Shown here one piece after another: positions 36,597 to 47,238 of a stretch of 57,314 bases of DNA (within the stretch, counting starts at the first letter, position 1; each line of letters opens with the position of its first letter). Below the pieces are notes generated by a model. That model saw nothing but the letters and a program-made list of their open reading frames with translations, searched no databases and was not told the origin of the DNA. Source of the stretch: Glomus cerebriforme (lineage: Eukaryota; Glomeromycota; Glomeromycetes; Glomerales; Glomeraceae); NCBI GenBank assembly GCA_003550305.1, contig QKYT01000033.1:184950-242263 (forward strand), given 5' to 3'. The translations under genes and the position numbers were made by a program.

Positions 36597-38325
36597 AAAA
36601 AATCTAATCTAATCTAAATTCACAAATTTGATCTGAAACGGATTCAAATCAATTTGCAAATTTAAGATCCATAGATTTGATCCAAATTAAATAATTCTGA
36701 TCTGAATCTGATCTGATCTGATCAGCAAAAAAATACAGATCTAATCTGATTGAATTCAAATCTTTATATATTAAATATCAATAAAATAAAAAAAAGTTTT
36801 TTTATTTTTATTTTTTTTATGATCTTTCTCTTCTTTTTTTTAAATCAGAATCTAGATGAATGAAAAAATCTGAATGAACAGTTCCTAAACAAACTAAAAG
36901 TGAGTTCATTCTTTTATTTACTTTATTAATTATTAGAGAATATAATTAACATTTTCCTTTTCTTTTTTTTTAGGAAACTGGATGAATGAATGAAGCTAAA
37001 CAATTGGGATCTTGGACGAATGTAAAGTTCATTTTTTTTTTACTTTATTAATTATTAGAAAAAGTAATTAACGTTCTCTTTTTCTAAACTAAATAAACGG
37101 ATAAAGCTGAACAAATAGAATTTGAATGAATAAACTAAGAGGTTAGTTTGTTCATTTTTTTCATTTTTTTTTACTTTTAGGAAACATAATTAACATCTCT
37201 TTTCTCTTTAAAACTGGATGAATGGATGAAGCTGAACGAACAAAACTTCAGTTGAATGAATGAACTAAGAGGTTAGTTTATTCATTTTTTCATTATTTTT
37301 TACTTTTAGGATATTAATTAACGTTCCTCTTTTTTTTTTTTTTAGGAAACTGGATGAATGGATGAAGCTGAACAACTGGAATTTTGGATGAACGTAAAGT
37401 TCATTTTTTTTTTACTTTATTAATTATTAGANAAAGTAATTAATATTTCCTTTTTTCTTTTTTTAGAAAACTGGATAAACAGATGAAGTTAAACAACTGG
37501 AATCTTAGATAAATATAAAGTTCATTTTTTTTTTATTTTATTAATTATTAGGAAAAGTAATTAACATTTTCTTTTCTCTTTTTTTAGAAAACTGGATAAA
37601 CAGATAAAGCTAAATGAATAAAACTTGAATAAATGAACTAAAAGATGAGTTCGTTTATTTCTTTTATTTTTTTACTTTTAGAGAATGTAATTAATGTCTC
37701 TTTTCTTTTTTTTAGGAAACTGGACAAATGGATGAAGCTGGGTAAATAGAACTTGAATGAATGAACTAAGAGGTTAGTTCATTCATTTTTTTTCATTTTT
37801 TTACTTTCAGAGAACATAATTAATATTTTTCTTTTCTTTTTTTAGGAAACTAGAACAATGGATGAAGCTGAATGAACAGAACTTGAATAAATGAACTAAA
37901 AGGTAAGTTTGTTTATTTCTTCTATTTTTTTATTTTCAGGAAATGTAATTAACATCTTCCTTTTCTTTTTTTAGGAAACCAGATGAATGAATAAAGCTGA
38001 ATAAATGAAACTTAAATGAATGAACTAAGAGATTAATTCATTCATTTCTTTTCATTTTTTTACTTTTAAAGAACATAATTAACATCTCTTTTTAGAAAAC
38101 TGAACGAATAATTAGATTCAGATTAGTTTAGTTTCAGATTTGAATCAGTTTCAGTTCAGTTCAGATTAATTAGATTCAGATTAATTCAGTTCAAATCTGA
38201 ATCAGTTTCAGATTAGTTTAGATCAGATCTAGTTAGATTCAGATTAGTTCAGATCTGTTTCAAATCAGATTCAGATTAGATCAGATTTAAATCAAATTTG
38301 ATTTGAACTAATTTATTCAGATTAC
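36590..38325. mobile_element. Non-autonomous element with exon-like minisatellite (type 2, copy 2)
   Basis: This is homologous to 22865-23995. The left end reads 'TATTCTAAAAAAAATCTAATC'; the right end, in reverse, reads 'TAATCTGAATAAATTAGTTC', so the ends are short imperfect inverted repeats. The subterminal zones carry the same 'GATTCAGATTAG' oligomers. The core (about 36850-38100) has roughly eleven tandem units of 105-125 bp, against five or six in copy 1. Each has 'GTTAGTT' or 'GTAAGTT', a T-rich stretch, 'GTAATTAAC', a pyrimidine tract, 'TTTAG', then 'GAAACTGGATGAATGGATGA' variants. It lies within the MULE transposase sequence. It does not encode a protein. Confidence 0.7.
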
Positions 38326-38344
38326 AAGTTAACATGTTGTCATC

Positions 38345-38800
38345 ATCCCATCCTCTCATTACCATCCATCTAGGGTTCCTTTTTTTTGTTTATTCAGCCA
38401 ATTGAATATCTTTGCAGCATTATTTGCAAGAGATTTTTTTGTAAGCTGAAAGCTTTGAATTGTTACATATAATTCTTTACTATATATTGGATAAGAAGGG
38501 TATTTGGCCTTTAAGTATCTTCTTTGAGTAGTAGTTCTCATCTTATAGTTATTTGTTAGAAATTGCACATTCTTCATTATTTTGTTTGTAAATCTCTTTT
38601 CTTTTTTAAATACAATGACTCTTATATTTAATTCATAATTATGCTCATTTACAACTGTAATAATATAAATTAAGAAATCTGCCTTAGGATAAGATGTGTT
38701 TAAATGCCATGGACATGATACCTTCTTGGTGTTAGTATTTTTGTTAGACTTTAAAGTATATTTTTTTTATGCTTGCAAATATAGGTCCTTTTCCTGATAG
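38345..38800 (-). pseudogene. MULE transposase N-terminal fragment with FAR1-type finger
   Basis: Minus strand: 'CPWHLNTSYPKADFLIYIIT' followed by 'VVNEHNYELN' (38715-38635) is the FAR1/WRKY-GCM1 finger, in which a terminal His has become Tyr. The open frame 38577-38359 then reads 'TTTQRRYLKAKYPSYPIYSK' and 'ELYVTIQSFQ...AAKIFNWL', the linker that precedes the MULE domain. It matches in arrangement the linker of the transposase at 19077-21690 ('YPDQPIHKKDLYNAVYQFRQ'). It is truncated by the nested element on its C-terminal side. Confidence 0.65.
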
Positions 38801-39079
38801 AGGCTTTCTTTTTAGTGATTCTATCTTTTAAAAAGTAAAAGTAAAGAAAAGAAGAAAACATATTGCAAAAAAAAGACAAGAACTTTAGATAAAGTTGAAA
38901 GAGAAACACATTCACGTGAAGTTACAAATTGAAGAAATCTGAAATAATGTAGTACAAATATAATACTTTTAGATATTAATACATATTATACATAAACACA
39001 TGCTGATTAATCATATATGATGATACGTTGATGTTTTTAATTACTGATAATATAAATTTAAAGAAAAAAAGAAAAACAA

Positions 39080-39162
39080 GTCCAGTGCAGGAATTGAATC
39101 TGTATTTTTAAGATAAAAAATATAAATTATCTAGCATTCTGCCAACTGAACTAACTAAGTAC
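39080..39162 (-). ncRNA. tRNA-like sequence in the right TIR (degenerate)
   Basis: This is the inverted partner of 33964-34045. On the minus strand it has 'TTAGTTAGTTCAGTTGGCAG' (a better A-box than the left copy), the same 'AGATAA...TTATCT' arm, a weakened T-arm 'ACAGATTCAATTCCTGC', and the 3' strand ACTGGAC. Combining the two copies at mismatched positions gives an ancestor with a 7-bp acceptor stem and a 5-bp T-stem. This suggests the ancestral TIR held a full tRNA-like fold. Confidence 0.45.
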
Positions 39163-39336
39163 ATTTGTTTATTTAAAAGTTATAATTATTATATTTATAT
39201 ATATTAAATATTCACAATATAAAAAAATTAACGTTATCATGTGATATGAGTATGATGTATCGCAAAGTGTGATAAATTATAAAATCCTTTTTTAAAGTTA
39301 TAAAATAAAAGTTTTAAAAACCCTATAAAAAATATA

Positions 39337-39724
39337 GGATTTTGTAATTTATCGCCATGGCGATGCATAGCCAGTATCACGTGATTTATAATTCCGGCCA
39401 GAATTAACTGATCTGCAATAAAATTGCCTTTTTAGGAATCTTGCATAACCCAAAATTTCAATTTTCGAATTGCTTTTTTTTGGATCGTGTAATGTTATCT
39501 AAGATCCAAATAAGGATATTTTGGTCAGCATTATAAAATTTGGGCAAAATTTAACATGTGATGAATAACATGTGACAAATAGTATTTATCATACCGAAAA
39601 AATTTTCTATCCCTAGAATAAATAGTAAAAATGGAAAACTACGGTGTGATGCAGGGGGGTTGACAAATTATTATATAGTATAAGTCACGTGGGGTGACGA
39701 TACATCACCATGATGATAAATTAC
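39337..39724. mobile_element. MULE-related MITE, copy C
   Basis: This is the best preserved of the three related MITEs. The left end is 'ggattttgtaatttatcgcc' with 'atggcgatgcatagccagta' and CACGTGA. The right end, in reverse, is 'agtaatttatcatcatggtg' with 'atgtatcgtcacc' and CACGTGA. It lies 50 bp from the right end of the MULE at 33835-39287, with which it shares the outermost 'ggattttRtaatttatc'. The internal homology to copies A and B is clear ('gatctgcaataaaattgcc', 'gatattttggtcagcatt'). It has no coding frame. Confidence 0.7.
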
Positions 39725-39734
39725 TTTTTTCAAA

Positions 39735-41003
39735 AATATATATTCTTAAAATATACTTGTTTTATGATTAAAATATACTTATATTATGATAATATACTTA
39801 AAGTATACTGAAAAATGTATAAACTGNTATATTTATAATTAAATTTTAATAGTAAGTTATCTTAAATTATAATNAAATTATACTTAATTTTTACATTTAT
39901 ATTTAATAGATATTTTAAAATATANANAATGGATACTAAAAANCTNCTTAAAATTAATTTAATAATNTTTTAAGTATATTGATAACTATTATTAATTTAA
40001 TTAAAATTTAAGGAAAAATGTAGTTGGTGACACAGTCACCATGGTGATCTGATAAATCACGTGATTTTTAACCAATTAAATTTTTATTGATCATTTTTTA
40101 AATGTTTTGTTTATACGAGATATATTAGTTTTTTTACTTTTGCTTTTTTACTTAAAAAAACTTCACTGATATTACTTTTTGAAATACTATTTAATAAAAC
40201 TAAGCTTGACTTTTTCTGAAAACAAATACTTTTAAAGTTTTTATAAGNGTTGGATCATATATCTATTAAATTTTCAAATAATATTTATTTATAAATTATT
40301 TTTTTTTATTCAGTAACTTTAGAGCGTAATTTAGGAATTTGTAATAAGTAAATCATATCCAGAAGATTAAGTAAAGTTGTTCAGCGAGGTCAAAACTACT
40401 TACATACAAATTTTCATCAAATTTGAGTAATAACTCATAGAGTTCAAGCATTTTTTTGTAATTATATAAATTTATGAATTTTAATAAAATTTAATAATGT
40501 AAAGCCATAAAAATTAAATTAATTATTATATGATAAATTAAGTAGATATTAATAACTAATATAATACAGTTAGTATATATTTTATACTTAAAATATACTT
40601 AAATAGGCAAATTTAAGGATATTTTATAAATTATTTTTATATCAAATATGGATAATTTAAGATTTATTTAAGTAGATTTTTAGTATTATTTGTAAATATA
40701 ATTATCTTATAAGGAATATACTGAAATTATACTTATATAATGCTTACAAGATACTTAAATACATATTTAAATATCCTTAATATTCAGTATATTTTTAGTA
40801 TATTTTCAGTATACATTTTTCTTATTGGGAAAGTGAGCTTCCTCTTTCTTCTTTTTTTATATCCAAATTTATAAATTTTATTTTTTGCTTATAAATGTTA
40901 ATATTATTTATTCATAAGCTCAAAAATTTTATTATTTACATTAAGTCAAACTAAATCAACCTTTTTCTAAAATTTTTCTATAATATAAATTTTCTCATAA
41001 TAA
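39735..41003. other. Low-complexity repeats and an isolated MITE terminus
   Basis: Stretches at 39750-39830 and 40560-40825 are rich in 'aaatatactt' and 'agtatactgaaaa' in opposing orientations and may be ends of one old element. At 40021-40075 'ggtgacacagtcaccatggtgatc' followed by 'ataaatcacgtgatt' resembles one terminus of the MITE family at 39337. Ambiguous bases occur at 39827-39967 and 40248. No gene was found. Confidence 0.4.
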
Positions 41004-41005
41004 TA

Positions 41006-43361
41006 CAGTCACACCTCCATAAGTGCACGCACCTGAGGCCCAGTCACGCACGTGCATTTAGGGAGGGTGTGCAATTAAAGAACAGCCAATAAAAAATCGA
41101 TATTATTACACAATTAGCATTTATTTAAAACTCAATTTTATTTACATTATGCAAATTAGAACACTTTAATGAAAGTATGTGTTAATGTCAGTCTGCCGCA
41201 ATAAACTTGTTTTCTTGNNCCTAAGAAACTTTTNAATCTTTCTCACTAACTTCACATATTCCTCCGCATTGTCCTGTTGAAGTAAAAATGTACGAACCAT
41301 TTCTAAGCTTGCAATTGCAGTGTTAGTACTAATAACGGGAATTTCATCACTATCATCCATTTCGTCCAAATCCGTATTCTCCTTATCNGTATCNGTATTC
41401 TTAAAGAGATATACGAGTTCTTCAATAATTTTATCGTCTTTGGGAACTTCATAGACAATTTTCTCTCCAGGTATGTTAAGAAACTCCTCTGCCTGCATTG
41501 GAGAGGGGAGATTAAGGGCTTGAAGTGCATCCCTAAGATTATTAAGCATCAAGTTTTCATTTTGGCGGATATTCTCTGAAATATCTCTCAAATTTGCATT
41601 TACATCGGGAAGAATTTTTGTGTGCCACCAGCTGTTATGGATTATTTCAGCATTAATTTNGTCCCAGGCTTGGATGATAAAACGAATTGCCTGCAAGATA
41701 TCCATACGTAAATCTTCTGCGCGGTTACCCNCCTCTACATTTTGCAANATCCAACTACAGTATTAAAAATAATCAGTTAGATTTGTTATAAAATATGGCA
41801 AATTTAATAAACACGCCTTACCNTATATGAAAACGANGATAGTGTCTTTTGAAAGACATAATTATCCCAGCATCCATCGGCTGAATTTTTGAAGTCGTAT
41901 TCGGAGGCAAAAAATGAACATCAGTGAATCATAAGGTAAGGCCGTCTAACTTGTGACTGGAACAATTATCAAGGAGAAGTAACACGCGCTGGCCTTAATG
42001 CTTTAGACCAACTTGACGATCGAATTCCTGGATCCATTCTTGGAAGAGCGATGTAATCATCCAGGCTTTGGCATTATTACGGTATGTCATGGGCATGGAT
42101 TGAATTTTTATATTTTTAAAACAGCGCGGTTTTTCGAATTTTCCGATGATTAGGGGTTTTAATTTGTGCGAACTATCAGCATTTGCACACAATGCAATCG
42201 AAAGGCGTTCCTTGTTCACTTTACGTCCAGAAAGATGTTTGGTTGCAAGTGTTCGATCGGGCTCTAACCTAAAAACATCAATAATTGTACAGAATAAGTA
42301 TGATAATTTTAGATTNTTTTTTTCAACTAAGAATTTACCTATAAAAAAGTCCTGTTTCATCCATATTATAGATTCTTTCAAGAGGGTAGTTGGAGCAACG
42401 TTCTCTTAATAAGGGTAAAGCATTGGCAATAGCAGCTTCATCAGCAGANGCAGCTTCTCCTTCAAGCTTTNTTTNACGAATTCCATTGCNGTCCTTGAAT
42501 TTATGGAGCCATCCTGGGGAAAATTGTAATGCACCTTGGGGAATATCTAATCCATCAGCAATCATTTTGGCTTTTTCGATGAGTATCGCATCACTTAAAA
42601 CTGTTCGATATTGATAGTCTAAAATGAATTCTTTGAGTGCGAGTTCAAGCTCTGGGTAGGTAACTGACTTATGTTGCTTTGTGTTTGGACTGATAGTTTC
42701 TGAACTAAGCCGTTGTTCTGCTATTTGTAGGATACGAGTAATGGTGTTCTCATTGACTCTAAGGTGCCACTTCTCTTCAGTAAGAGTTGTTCTTTTAAGA
42801 GACATGTTTAGGGTCGTATGGCTGATTTCAATGTAATTAAATAATGGTGAATCATCATCTTTTTTCCTTAATTTAGATACATGACAGAATAATTCTATNG
42901 GGTTTTGTTTATTAACATGCGCTGTTTCCTTGTTAATATGATCTCCTTATAAAAATCTTCCCTGGCTATACTAATTTGGGATAATTGATCAAATAAATGT
43001 TCACACGCTAGTAATCATACAAAAATAATTCACATATGTATAAAATAATTTTTAATAAAATTAATAAAATTGAAAAATATTTTATTTTTTGGAATGTAAA
43101 AATTGTCATCGGCATCTTTATTGATTTATTTTAAAATTAACCATGACCAAACAGCTATCAATGATTGGTCAACATATGTCATTGTCACGTGAATGCATTT
43201 GTGGAGGGTGAACCGATATACTCGGGGGTTCGGAATTGCATGCACGTGTAGAACATAGAGGATGTGCACTTAGCTCTAAGTCTCTAGCTTGGGACCAAGC
43301 CATGGTGTGCATATAGAGAGGTAATGCGCTTATGGAGGGTACACTTATAGAGGTATGACTG
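41006..43361 (-). mobile_element. pogo/Tigger DNA transposon, nearly intact
   Basis: The termini are CAGTCACACCTCCATAAGTG at 41006 and, in reverse complement, CAGTCATACCTCTATAAGTG at 43361. Each is flanked by TA (41004-41005 and 43362-43363), the target duplication of Tc1/mariner/pogo elements. The length is 2.36 kb. It encodes one three-exon transposase on the minus strand. Composition is markedly less AT-rich than the surroundings and about a dozen N bases are scattered across it, as expected when near-identical copies are collapsed in an assembly. Confidence 0.85.
41166..42805 (-). pseudogene. pogo/Tigger transposase (CENP-B HTH + DDE_1), two nonsense codons
   Basis: Exons on the minus strand: 42805-42339, 42268-41822, 41754-41166, joined in frame to 501 codons including the stop. 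The first ATG reads 'MSLKRTTLTEEKWHLRVN'. Residues about 25-130 form the HTH and CENP-B/Tc5-type DNA-binding region ('FILDYQYRTVLSDAILIEKA', 'FSPGWLHKFKD'). DDE_1 follows with 'IYNMDETGLFYR' (first Asp), 'VLLLLDNCSSHK' (second Asp) and 'IQPMDAGIIMSFKRHY' (third Asp). The C-terminus is an acidic tail of about 200 residues. Only two defects are seen: TAA at 41995-41997 between 'VGLKH' and 'GQRVL', and TGA at 41929-41931 within 'LTL*FTDVHF'. A few N bases leave some codons undefined. Both stops could arise by single C-to-T changes, so sister copies elsewhere may be active. Confidence 0.8.
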
Positions 43362-43512
43362 TATAATACTCAATTAATAGTATGTCAGTATGTTTAAAGT
43401 CTTAGAAGAATAATAAAATTGAAAAAAAAGAGTTTTTTTTGGTGGTAATAGATGGGTTACATTATTTTTCTTTTTTTTTAATAGCTTATATATTGCAGAG
43501 TTTGGTATTTTC

Positions 43513-44003
43513 ACTGATCAAAAACTGATCTATCTTACAGATATCTTATAAATATCGAATGTGGAAAATCTGCTATACATCGGGTACCCAATATGTATAC
43601 TATAGAATTAAAAAATACAATTTATTAATTATCTCACTATCCAGTGATCATAAAACCATGAAATATAGCTCATTCAATTCATCTCAATGAGACGTATCGA
43701 ATGGTACTAATTTTGCATTTCTAGGTATGATAAATGCTGAGATATTCGATAAATCGTAAAAAAATAAATAAAAAATGACGATTTGTCAAATATCTCGACA
43801 TCTATCTCACCTAGAAATGGCAATTAGTACTATTCGATACGTCTCATTGAGACGAATCGAATGAGCTATATTTCATCATTAATAAATTGTATTTTTTAAT
43901 TCTATAGTATACATATTGGGTACCCGATGTATAGCAGATTTTCCGCATTTTGGGTACCCGATATTTATAAGATATCTGTAAGATAGATCAGTTTTTGACC
44001 AGT
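43513..44003. repeat. 491-bp foldback palindrome
   Basis: Two arms of roughly 230 nt face each other around an AT-rich centre near 43768. The outer ends are 'ACTGATCAAAAACTGATC' and its complement ending 'GATCAGTTTTTGACCAGT'. Inside, 'cagatatcttataaatatcg', 'atcgggtacccaatatgtat' and 'gagacgtatcgaatggtact' each recur inverted. Arm identity is high, with a small indel (the right arm carries an extra 'gcattttgggtacccgat' section). It has no open frame. It is probably a foldback or MITE-type element. A target duplication is not clear. Confidence 0.8.
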
Positions 44004-44009
44004 ATTTTT

Positions 44010-45104
44010 CTCTTTCCTGAAGTTTTTTCCCATAGGTAGTTTTTTTCAGTAATATTTTTCTTTAAATTTTCTTTTTTTTATCAAAATTTTTAGTATTTTT
44101 TAAAACCTTTTGAAGGATTGGAAGGTACTGAAAATTTTGATCAGTAATATATAGTTTGGTAATTATAATTATTTTTGATATAAAGCCTTAAGATATAAAT
44201 TATTTAAGAAGGGTAATGTAATAGTCATAAGTTTTTCATGAGTATTATAAATAGAACATATAAATAGACTAGATAATAGTTAATTTAGTAATTAGATTTT
44301 AATGTTTAATTTATAGATAAAAACTTATGTCATGGATTGGTTTAAATGGTAGTCTTAACGTGACATTCAGATAAAAGAAAGCTTATTATTTCTCTTAATT
44401 TTTAATATTACTTTAACAAATGCAATTTCGGTACTGAAAAAAATTTTTTAACTATTTTTTAGTTGTAAGAAATTTTCACTTTTAAAATCTTAGTTATTTT
44501 AGATAGTAAGTTATTTTATTTAATATTTTATATTTATTATATGTACTTACTAACATTTTATAAATTAAATAAAGACATTTCTCACATTTTACTTATAAAA
44601 AATAAAAAATAAAATAAAAGTATCAATCTATGACCTTCTAACCATATAATTTTTATCTTATTATGTTAAGTATTACAAAAATTCATATTGTACAGAAATT
44701 TGTATTACTAACTATTATATCAGGACTAATAATTGCTGTGATAGTGACTATAATTGATTTGTGACTATAAATGGAGTATTTTACTATATAAAAATTTGGG
44801 ATTAAAACTAATATGATTATAGAAGTTATGTTTATACAGGGGGGTGACTATAGAGGTCATACATTATTATTTCAAAAAATTTGATATTATAATTTAAATG
44901 TATTAACAAATTTAGCCAAAATATAAGAATTACTATTTTTAACATTAATGTCGTAATTCCAGCTACTGTAAGTTTTACATAATCACGGGATTATTTAACT
45001 CCGCTTTAGACGGCCTAATTTAGACTATAGTTTGTTAAATCTAAACTGAAAAAGTTTGATAATCGAAATTTTTTTTTGATCTGCTCTTTTTTTTTTTTTT
45101 TATC
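44010..45104. other. Intergenic region upstream of the release-factor gene
   Basis: AT-rich, with a MITE terminus fragment at 44938-45012 ('gtcgtaattccagctactg', 'ataatcacgggatta', 'ctttagacggccta') that matches the fragment at 11300-11375. From 45012 the sequence looks unique, giving a short 5' region of about 90 nt before the start codon with a T-run at 45086-45101. No clear TATA box was seen. Confidence 0.45.
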
Positions 45105-47238
45105 ATGAAATCATTGAATCGTGCGATATTCTTTTCTTTTCGAAAATTAAATTTATATAGTTTTTCTACAACATACTCTCTTAAAAGAAATTATTTATCG
45201 ATCCTTCCAGCAGGATCTCCAGCTAAATTTTATCAACATAATCATGATTTAAATTTTTCAAGAGTACATTCAACAGGTTTTTATTCGTTATTTAATTATC
45301 AAAAAAAAAAAAAATATATATATATATATTATTAATTTACAACCTTATTTTAAAATATTTCTTTTTTTTTAAATGACAAATAGTTTCATCATCACAAGAA
45401 TTAATAATGAAAGAAACATTGTTGAACCCTAAAATTCATGAAAAATTGGAAAGGTTATTAATTCGTCATTCTGTATTATCTGAAGAATTATCTAAACAAG
45501 TTTGTATCTTCATTAAATATCACTTATTATCATTCATAAATATTTAAATACTTTTTTAAATTCTCTTTATTTTTTAGTTATCCTCAGATAATCCCGAAGA
45601 ATTAGCAACTATTTCTAAAGAATTATCAAATTTAAGTGAAATAACAGATTCTTATAGTGAACTAAAGAAAGCACAAGGTGTAGTACAATTCAAGGAGAGT
45701 TCAATTATTTATCAGAATGTCTTCTTTTTTGATCAGAATTTGAAGAATTAACAGATATATTGTCAGTATATTTTTTAATTATGCTATTCTTACGAGGAGA
45801 TTAATAAAGAAATTATGAATTTATTAGGAACTTCAAGAAATTAAAGCAATATTACAAGAAACAACAGCAACAGCAGAAGAAGAATTAAAATCCCTTGTAC
45901 AAGAAGAATATCAAGAATATTTAGAAAAAATAAAAAAACTTGAACTGCAATTAATACAAGTTTTATTACCAAAAGATTTAGCTGATGAAGGAGGCGCCGT
46001 AATTGAACTTCGAGCTGGTAAATAATTTTTTTCAACTTCAATATTATAAAGTATTGAAGATATATATATAATTATTTATTACATAGGAACTGGAGGAGAT
46101 GAAGCAGCATTATTTGTTAATGATATCTTAAGGATGTATGAACGTTATGCTGTATTATGTAAATGGAACTTTGAAATCTTGTCTAAATCAGAAGAAACTA
46201 TTGGAACCATTAAGGTAAGTTATTATTTTTATTATTATTAAAGAATGTTAATTAATTTTTTTTTGGTTTTGATTAGGAAGTTATAGCTACAATATCAGGT
46301 AAAGGTGTATTTGGTAATATGAAATATGAATCAGGAGTTCATAGAGTACAAAGGATTCCCATAACAGAGAAAGCTGGTCGGGTACATACAAGTACAGTTA
46401 CAGTTGCAATATTACCAGTTCCATCTGAGGTATTCCTCTTAAAAAATATATATTTGTTATTTTTAATATTAAATTTTAATATTAAATTTTTTTCCAGACA
46501 GATGTAAAATTTAAAGAATCTGATTTACGTATAGACTATTATAGATCAAGTGGTAAAGGAGGACAACATGTTAATACAACATCAAGTGCCGTTAGAATAA
46601 CTCATATTCCAAGTGGTATTGTAGTAGCTATACAAGATGAAAGATCTCAACCAAAAGTAAGTATTAATACTTATTTTGTCAATTCTCATTGTTTCTTAGA
46701 AAGTTAATTGTAAAGAATTTGAAAACAAATATGATGATGTGAGATCTTCTTAAAATATTTATCATTTTTTATTTTCGTTTTACGTAGAATAAAGCGAAAG
46801 CATTACGAATATTACAAGCTAGATTATATGATATGGAAAGAAGTAAATCACATCATCTAAGAAGTGAAAATAGGAGACAACAGGTACGAAATTCTTTAAA
46901 AAAGATTACATTATTCATTTAAAAAAATTATTATAACTTTATGATTATTATAGGTTGGAACCGGTGAAAGATCTGAAAAAATAAGAACTTATAATTTTAC
47001 ACAAGTAAGTTTGCAAAATTTCTATTCCTGAAATCCGAAATTATAATAAATAAAATATTAAAAATATATTTTTTTTTAAAAAAAAAAAAAAATTTAGAAT
47101 AGAGTAACCGACCATAGAATTAATTTAACATTATATGAATTGGATAAAGTATTAAATGGTGAATCATTACAAGTTATTATAGATGGGCTTAAAGTAAACG
47201 ATCAAATTGAGATGCTACAAAGTAATGATAATATTTAA
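45105..47238 (+). CDS. MRF1: Mitochondrial class I peptide chain release factor (mtRF1 type, 11 exons)
   Basis: Recognises stop codons in the mitochondrial ribosome and triggers release of the finished peptide. Exons: 45105-45276, 45384-45499, 45578-45677, 45737-45765, 45828-46017, 46087-46214, 46277-46429, 46498-46656, 46788-46883, 46954-47004, 47098-47238, giving 1335 nt and 444 aa. The first 50 residues are Arg/Ser/Phe-rich with few acids, as in a mitochondrial import presequence. A helical N-terminal domain follows, then '[20 protein letters not shown]', '[20 protein letters not shown]' with the codon-recognition PxT tripeptide (P273-I-T275), and '[11 protein letters not shown]' with the catalytic GGQ (317-319). 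The conserved '[14 protein letters not shown]' and '[11 protein letters not shown]' blocks close the domain. The length is near that of yeast Mrf1. It is convergent with the RCE1 gene, 450 bp apart. The gene symbol is by family resemblance. Confidence 0.92.

Larger units (their letters stand above)
33835..39287 (-). mobile_element. MULE transposon with about 210-bp TIRs containing a tRNA-like sequence
   Basis: Left TIR 33835-34045 and right TIR 39080-39287 are inverted copies, starting 'GGATTTTATAATTTATC' at the outside and ending 'CCTGCACTGGAC' inside, with scattered mismatches and small indels. Between them lie relics of a minus-strand MULE transposase, interrupted by a type 2 exon-like minisatellite element (36590-38325). 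The outer 17 nt match the MITEs at 6780 and 39337. The total length of 5.45 kb includes the nested insertion of about 1.73 kb. A 9-bp target duplication was not identified. Confidence 0.7.
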
